Shown piece after piece: positions 59,301 through 64,000 of a stretch of 64,000 nt of DNA. Positions within the stretch are counted from its first letter, which is position 1. Each line of letters begins with the position of its first letter. The translations under genes and the position numbers were made by a program. The stretch is taken from positions 37,573,428-37,637,427 of the forward strand of contig CM036761.1 of the NCBI GenBank assembly GCA_020796225.1, written 5' to 3'. A model generated the notes under the pieces. That model was not told the origin of the DNA, did not search any database, and saw only the letters and a program-made list of their open reading frames with translations. This DNA is from Arion vulgaris (taxonomy: Eukaryota; Mollusca; Gastropoda; Stylommatophora; Arionidae).

Positions 59301-60811
59301 ATTAACTTAACTTAGAAAGTTTAATAAGTTAGCTCGTCTATGGTCCGTTAAATTCAAAGTATAGAGTTCATCTAATTACAATTAACTTAACTTAGAAAGT
59401 TTAATAAGTTAGCTCGTCTATGGTCCGTTAAATTCAAAGTATAGAGTTCATCTAATTACAATTAACTTAGCTTAGAAAGTTTAATAAGTTAGCTCGTCTG
59501 TGGTCCGTTAAATTCAAAGTATAGAGTTCATCTAATTACAATTAACTTAACTTAGAAAGTTTAATAAGTTAGCTCGTCTATGGTCCGTTAAATTCAAAGT
59601 ATAGAGTTCATCTAATTACAATTAACTTAGCTTAGAAAGTTTAATAAGTTAGCTCGTCTGTGGTCCGTTAAATTCAAAGTATAGAGTTCATCTAATTACA
59701 ATTAACTTAACTTAGAAAGTTTAATAAGTTAGCTCGTCTATGGTCCGTTAAATTCAAAGTATAGAGTTCATCTAATTACAATTAACTTAACTTAGAAAGT
59801 TTAATAAGTTAGCTCGTCTATGGTCCGTTAAATTCAAAGTATAGAGTTCATCTAATTACAATTAACTTAGCTTAGAAAGTTTAATAAGTTAGCTCGTCTG
59901 TGGTCCGTTAAATTCAAAGTATAGAGTTCATCTAATTACAATTAACTTAACTTAGAAAGTTTAATAAGTTAGCTCGTCTATGGTCCGTTAAATTCAAAGT
60001 ATAGAGTTCATCTAATTACAATTAACTTAGCTTAGAAAGTTTAATAAGTTAGCTCGTCTATGGTCCGTTAAATTCAAAGTATAGAGTTCATCTAATTACA
60101 ATTAACTTAACTTAGAAAGTTTAATAAGTTAGCTCGTCTGTGGTCCGTTAAATTCAAAGTATAGAGTTCATCTAATTACAATTAACTTAACTTAGAAAGT
60201 TTAATAAGTTAGCTCGTCTGTGGTCCGTTAAATTCAAAGTATAGAGTTCATCTAATTACAATTAACTTAACTTAGAAAGTTTAATAAGTTAGCTCGTCTA
60301 TGGTCCGTTAAATTCAAAGTATAGAGTTCATCTAATTACAATTAACTTAACTTAGAAAGTTTAATAAGTTAGCTCGTCTATGGTCCGTTAAATTCAAAGT
60401 ATAGAGTTCATCTAATTACAATTAACTTAACTTAGAAAGTTTAATAAGTTAGCTCGTCTATGGTCCGTTAAATTCAAAGTATAGAGTTCATCTAATTACA
60501 ATTAACTTAACTTAGAAAGTTTAATAAGTTAGCTCGTCTATGGTCCGTTAAATTCAAAGTATAGAGTTCATCTAATTACAATTAACTTAACTTAGAAAGT
60601 TTAATAAGTTAGCTCGTCTATGGTCCGTTAAATTTAAAGTATAGAGTTCATCTAATTACAATTAACTTAGCTTAGAAAGTTTAATAAGTTAGCTCGTCTA
60701 TGGTCCGTTAAATTCAAAGTATAGAGTTCATCTAATTACAATTAACTTAGCTTAGAAAGTTTAATAAGTTAGCTCGTCTATGGTCCGTTAAATTCAAAGT
60801 ATAGAGTTCAC
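59301..60811. repeat. 80-bp satellite array, 19 units with higher-order pattern
   Basis: Unit starts ATTAACTTARCTTAGAAAGT and contains AGCTCGTCTRTGGTCCGTTA. Units differ mainly at two sites (AACTTAA/AACTTAG and GTCTA/GTCTG). Units 1-5 and 6-10 show the same order of variants at nearly every site, consistent with a 400-bp duplication. The last unit is truncated by SINE-D. Confidence 0.98.
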
Positions 60812-60821
60812 TTAATTAACT

Positions 60822-61069
60822 TCTTTTTCTTCTTCCAATGCTCCACAGCGACCATTTGTTAACCACTCTGTGTGATTTGTATGGAATCTGAGCCTAAGAG
60901 CGATTGTAAGTTTTGCCGGTTATGCGCCTACAGGTACGCCAGCACATCCGATTTCTGCGACGCTTTTTAGTTACTAGGTAGTTTCCTAGGTCCTACATCA
61001 GTCGCATTGAAGGTTACCGTAGTGCTATTATTTGCTTCCCATGCGAACCCCGACACCAAACGAGCAACC
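60822..61069 (-). mobile_element. SINE-D copy with target-site duplication
   Basis: TTCTTTTTCTTCTTCC tail, ACCATTTGTTAACCACTCTG, ACATCCGATTTCTGCGACGC, CTAGGTCCTACATCAGTCGC to GCGAACCCCGACACC. TAATTAACT flanks it. Confidence 0.9.
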
Positions 61070-61134
61070 TAATTAACTAAAACAGATTAACCCTTTTTAA
61101 GGATAAATCGTCTTCATCAACTAACATTTTCGTT

Positions 61135-61430
61135 CTTTATCTTCCAAATAAACCTAGCTCATCATCATCATCATTAGCTTGTCCGTTCCGGAACTTGGCT
61201 CCATGACAGCAGTCCTGAAAAACTCTGTTCTGTGCAAGTTGTCCGGAGTCAGCAGCAGTCATTCTCAGATCGTCAATGACATATTGCACACGTCATCTTC
61301 TAGGTCTACCTCTCTTTCTTCTTCCAGGCACCATTCCCTCCAAAATTATCTTCTCTAGGCACTCATTTTTTGATGAGTCCAAAATATTTAATTTTCCTTT
61401 GTTTGGTGAACCTAGATAGCCCTGACTAAA
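61135..61430 (-). mobile_element. LINE C-terminal tail
   Basis: The minus strand encodes KKERGRPRR, VIDDLRMTAADSGQLAQNR and VFQDCCHGAKFRNG. Same family as 55085-55500. Confidence 0.8.
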
Positions 61431-61717
61431 CTATCTATTTTAATTCTGAGTCTCGATTGTCTGTGTTTAATTTCCAAAATCTTCCTACCGTTAGTACTTA
61501 AACTGCAATGTTAATCTGTGTCTGTATTCTCTTCCAGGTACCCATTTATTATTCTAGACCTGATCAATGTAATTAACAATTCTGTAAGATGTCGATCCTT
61601 GGCATCACGCTTGAAATACAATTTTAACACTCACAGTTTGAATAGGGCCATTGCAACAGTTTTTACTTGCCAAAACTTTCTTGGTGGAACGTAGACAAAA
61701 TTTGATGAAATATTTAC

Positions 61718-61858
61718 TCGTTCCGGTTATGCGCCTACAAGTACTGAGACGCTTTTTTTTACTAGGGTAGCTTTCCTAGGCCCATATCTCAGTCGCCTCA
61801 TATGATATGCCTTGTAGATCGCAGTGTTGCTATTCTTTGCTCTTGAGAGCCCCGGCAA
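61718..61858 (-). mobile_element. SINE-D fragment
   Basis: CCGGTTATGCGCCTACAAGT, ACTAGGGTAGCTTTCCTAGG, CTCAGTCGCCTCATATGATA and GCCTTGTAGATCGCAGTGTT. Confidence 0.78.
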
Positions 61859-62395
61859 TACATGGACGATAAAAGAATATAAAGAGGTTGTCTATCTATT
61901 GTCTATTATCTATTCCCAGGTGGAAGATGGAGTTGGATGTCCATTCTTGTCGTTAAACGTAGGGATGGGAGCTTTAATTTACGTTCTAGGGCCAGATGAG
62001 TCGCCCTTGTTGTGTTATATCCGTGTTTATGTAGCGTGGTCTTGATATTATCTATCCATCTTTTCAGATATTTTAAATATATACAAGAAAAGTATGTAAT
62101 TTTAAAGTAGAATGTTAACGAATCACAAAATGATATTCTAAGATGATTAATGTTGATGTGCTGGAAGATATTATTGCCGAGATCAAATTCATTTTCATTT
62201 TTAAAATATTGAAGACCGCATATTCTGAAGGTTAGAAGCTGTCCTTCCGCATCAACATTTCTGAGTTCGTTTGTACTTCCATACCCTTGACGTTCAAGAT
62301 TGGAAAGGTTAAGCGTGTAATATAATGTGAGGTAGTTTAGAAACATAATGGCTACGTGGGCAAGCTATATACTTAACTATTCTCTCTCTCTCTCT
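61859..62395. other. Unassigned DNA
   Basis: A 146-codon minus-strand open frame (61906-62346) and a 73-codon plus-strand frame overlap here. Neither has a conserved domain; the minus frame is Asn/Leu-rich. 62285-62345 has GLNVKG-like context and may be a LINE-related end. No gene call. Confidence 0.35.
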
Positions 62396-62399
62396 CTCT

Positions 62400-62815
62400 T
62401 TCTTTGGACTGCGACTCATCTGGTGCTTAGGGAGGCAACAAATGCACAAAATTCGTCTATATTTTTGTCCGTCCTCTGTATTGTGTTCCAGCTATGATTC
62501 AAATCTTTCAATTCTTGTTTAACTGTTGTTTTACAACTACTATCTATGTCGTTTTGAGTTTCCCCCGTTTTCGTTTACCCTCTGGGTTCCAGCTGATTAC
62601 AGTTTTCGGGATATAGTTAGTCTCCATGCGTATCGCATCTCCGATCCTTTGTCGTCTCTTTTTCTTGTATTCACTTGTTGACATTGTGCAGGAATTCTTG
62701 GTTAGAAGTAGCATTTGGCCAGAAGATGTGTACGATCTTTCACAGACAAGTTGTATGGAAAGTATAGAGTTTGGACATATCGTGTTCTGTCGTTCTTCAG
62801 CGTTCTGGTACATAT
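62400..62815 (-). mobile_element. LINE C-terminal tail
   Basis: The minus strand encodes NTICPNSILSIQLVCERSYT, LTKNSCTMSTSEYKKKRRQR, IGDAIRMETNYIPKTVISWN and PEGKRKRGKLKTT. Same family as 26680 and 50880. A (TC)n run adjoins it at 62380-62400. Confidence 0.87.
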
Positions 62816-62934
62816 AGTAAAGTTTTTAGCACACAACTGTGGTATATATTAATCTTTGTTTTGATGTTGTCTTGGGTTGATTTTCCAACCGTCTGAAGGG
62901 CTAGGAATGTGCTGTAAACGATATAAAAGGGTTT

Positions 62935-63177
62935 TAAAGCCGAAGGATTGACTTCATTGCACCGGGTTTTAGCCTATACGGCTCGGTCCCTCTCCGCAGA
63001 AATGGAACGCAACCTGTTGAGAGTATTGCACAAAGCACAAACTCCGTAGCTCCAGCAACAATCATAGGGTCTAGGGAAAAACTGCACTCGTGAACAGAAT
63101 GGCGCTGTCTAGACTCGAACTCACGACCTTCGACTCATAAGGCAAAGGGCTTAACCACTTAGCCACAAAGACCCCCA
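62935..63177 (-). mobile_element. SINE-B copy, full length
   Basis: AAAGCCGAAGGATTGACTTC, GTCCCTCTCCGCAGAAATGG, GAGAGTATTGCACAAAGCAC, CTCGAACTCACGACCTTCGA (inverse box B) and CTTAACCACTTAGCCACAAA (inverse box A). Confidence 0.9.
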
Positions 63178-63864
63178 AATAATATATTGGCAGTAAAAAG
63201 TCGAAAACTGAATTTGCTGTGTGCTGATGCCCGGTAACATTTAAGACACGAAAAGTACAATTTAATTTATACCAAAACAGCCACCATGAAAGAACTGAAA
63301 GAGCGAACTCAAACAAATAATAAGCATAACAAAATCAGATGTACTGTATTGAAAGATACAAATGCTTACGCTCATAATGATATAATCACAAAACAATCAA
63401 GCATACTGTTTAAAAAGTGGTCATACAAAAAAGAGAAGATGGAAAGAGAAGCTAGTAAGTTAAGTCGGTGTAGCACAGTAACAGTTGATTTAAGACCCAC
63501 AATATGATATTTAATTTCCATAATATTCGACTCTTAGTCAGCCCAATTGAAGATGGAAATCCGTACTTATTGGATTGTGTACAAAATTCGTAGTCGTTGC
63601 TAGAGATACTGTATAAGTACTCTGCCCGTGAAACGTTCAGGCAACTTAATAGAACAAAGCATATGTGGCACGCCATGAATATAGAAATCTCGATTCGAAC
63701 CAGTTTTTGAAGAAAACTTTTGATCAACATCAGGTCAAGACAATCCAGCTTGCTTTGCAACAATTTATGCATATATCACATGCTGACAGCCCTTGAAATT
63801 AATGAACGAACGAGATATATGACCATAGCGAGAGCAAATTTCACCTTTGTTTGTTTGTTTGTTT
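63178..63864. other. Unassigned DNA
   Basis: Three short open frames without domains; a (TTTG)n run at 63848-63866. No gene seen. Confidence 0.35.
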
Positions 63865-64000
63865 GTTATATAAGGAATGCAATCCTCTTTAAGACGAGGC
63901 ACGCCCTTTTAAACCTAAGGACGAGCCTTTTAGTGATCATAGAAGAGCGTGTAGGTCAATAAACATGAAAAATAAGAATGAACTCATTTCGAAGAATCCA
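63865..64000 (+). repeat. Dispersed repeat, partner of 23750-23890 (cut by window end)
   Basis: GACGAGGCACGCCCTTTTAA, AAGGACGAGCCTTTTAGTGA and GTGTAGGTCAATAAACATGA. See 23750. Confidence 0.7.

Noticed and set aside
59301..60811. CRISPR-like or regulatory array
   Set aside because: Contiguous 80-bp satellite units with no spacers and no cas-like neighbours.
61906..62346. 146-codon minus-strand frame as a gene
   Set aside because: No start context, splice sites, domain or similarity recognised; composition is like neighbouring non-coding DNA.
1..64000. A new defence or gene-cluster system
   Set aside because: Apart from EDEM2 all recognisable coding sequence is transposon-derived; I found no group of intact unknown genes.

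Overview
This is animal (metazoan) nuclear DNA: AT-rich, with one spliced protein-coding gene and an unusually dense, nested load of SINEs, LINE fragments, DNA transposons and tandem arrays. The mixture of tRNA-derived SINEs with separate 3' bodies, RNase H-bearing LINEs, a Penelope-like element and mariner-type transposons suggests a marine or freshwater invertebrate, most likely a mollusc (perhaps a gastropod). I cannot fix the species from sequence alone.

The only host gene I can support is EDEM2 (ER degradation-enhancing alpha-mannosidase-like protein 2), on the minus strand from 24173 to 3209 in ten exons. Exon phases and GT..AG splice sites agree at all nine junctions, and the protein can be followed from signal peptide through the GH47 domain to the conserved C-terminal Cys-Pro-x-Gln-Pro-Phe motif. 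It differs from the vertebrate protein in a very long acidic C-terminal extension (about 955 residues in all, against about 580). Two one-base frame breaks, in exons 3 and 10, can each be explained by one extra base in a run of five A/T. They look more like assembly errors than true gene death.

The introns (about 0.4 to 3.8 kb) and the 40 kb upstream of the gene are filled with repeats. I label the SINE families A to G for this window only. Families A, B, C, D and E have copies whose ends are fixed by target-site duplications. LINEs fall into three RNase H-bearing groups (RH1, RH2, RH3) and several groups seen only as the C-terminal tail of ORF2. DNA transposons include a TA-flanked element with about 105-bp inverted repeats and a wide DD(82-83)E spacing (Sailor-like), a mariner copy broken by two insertions, TTAA-flanked MITEs and a small hAT-type MITE with an 8-bp duplication. 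A Penelope-like GIY-YIG fragment lies near 43.4 kb.

Tandem arrays stand out: 21 bp (1.75-3.1 kb, just downstream of the EDEM2 stop), 20 bp (27.07 kb), 46-47 bp (29.2 kb), 44-45 bp (36.2 kb), 11 bp (40.44 kb), 39 bp (52.1 kb), 26 bp x about 73 (56.7-58.6 kb, born inside a LINE) and 80 bp x 19 (59.3-60.8 kb, with a 400-bp higher-order pattern). I found no credible bacterial-style system, CRISPR array, rRNA or functional tRNA gene.
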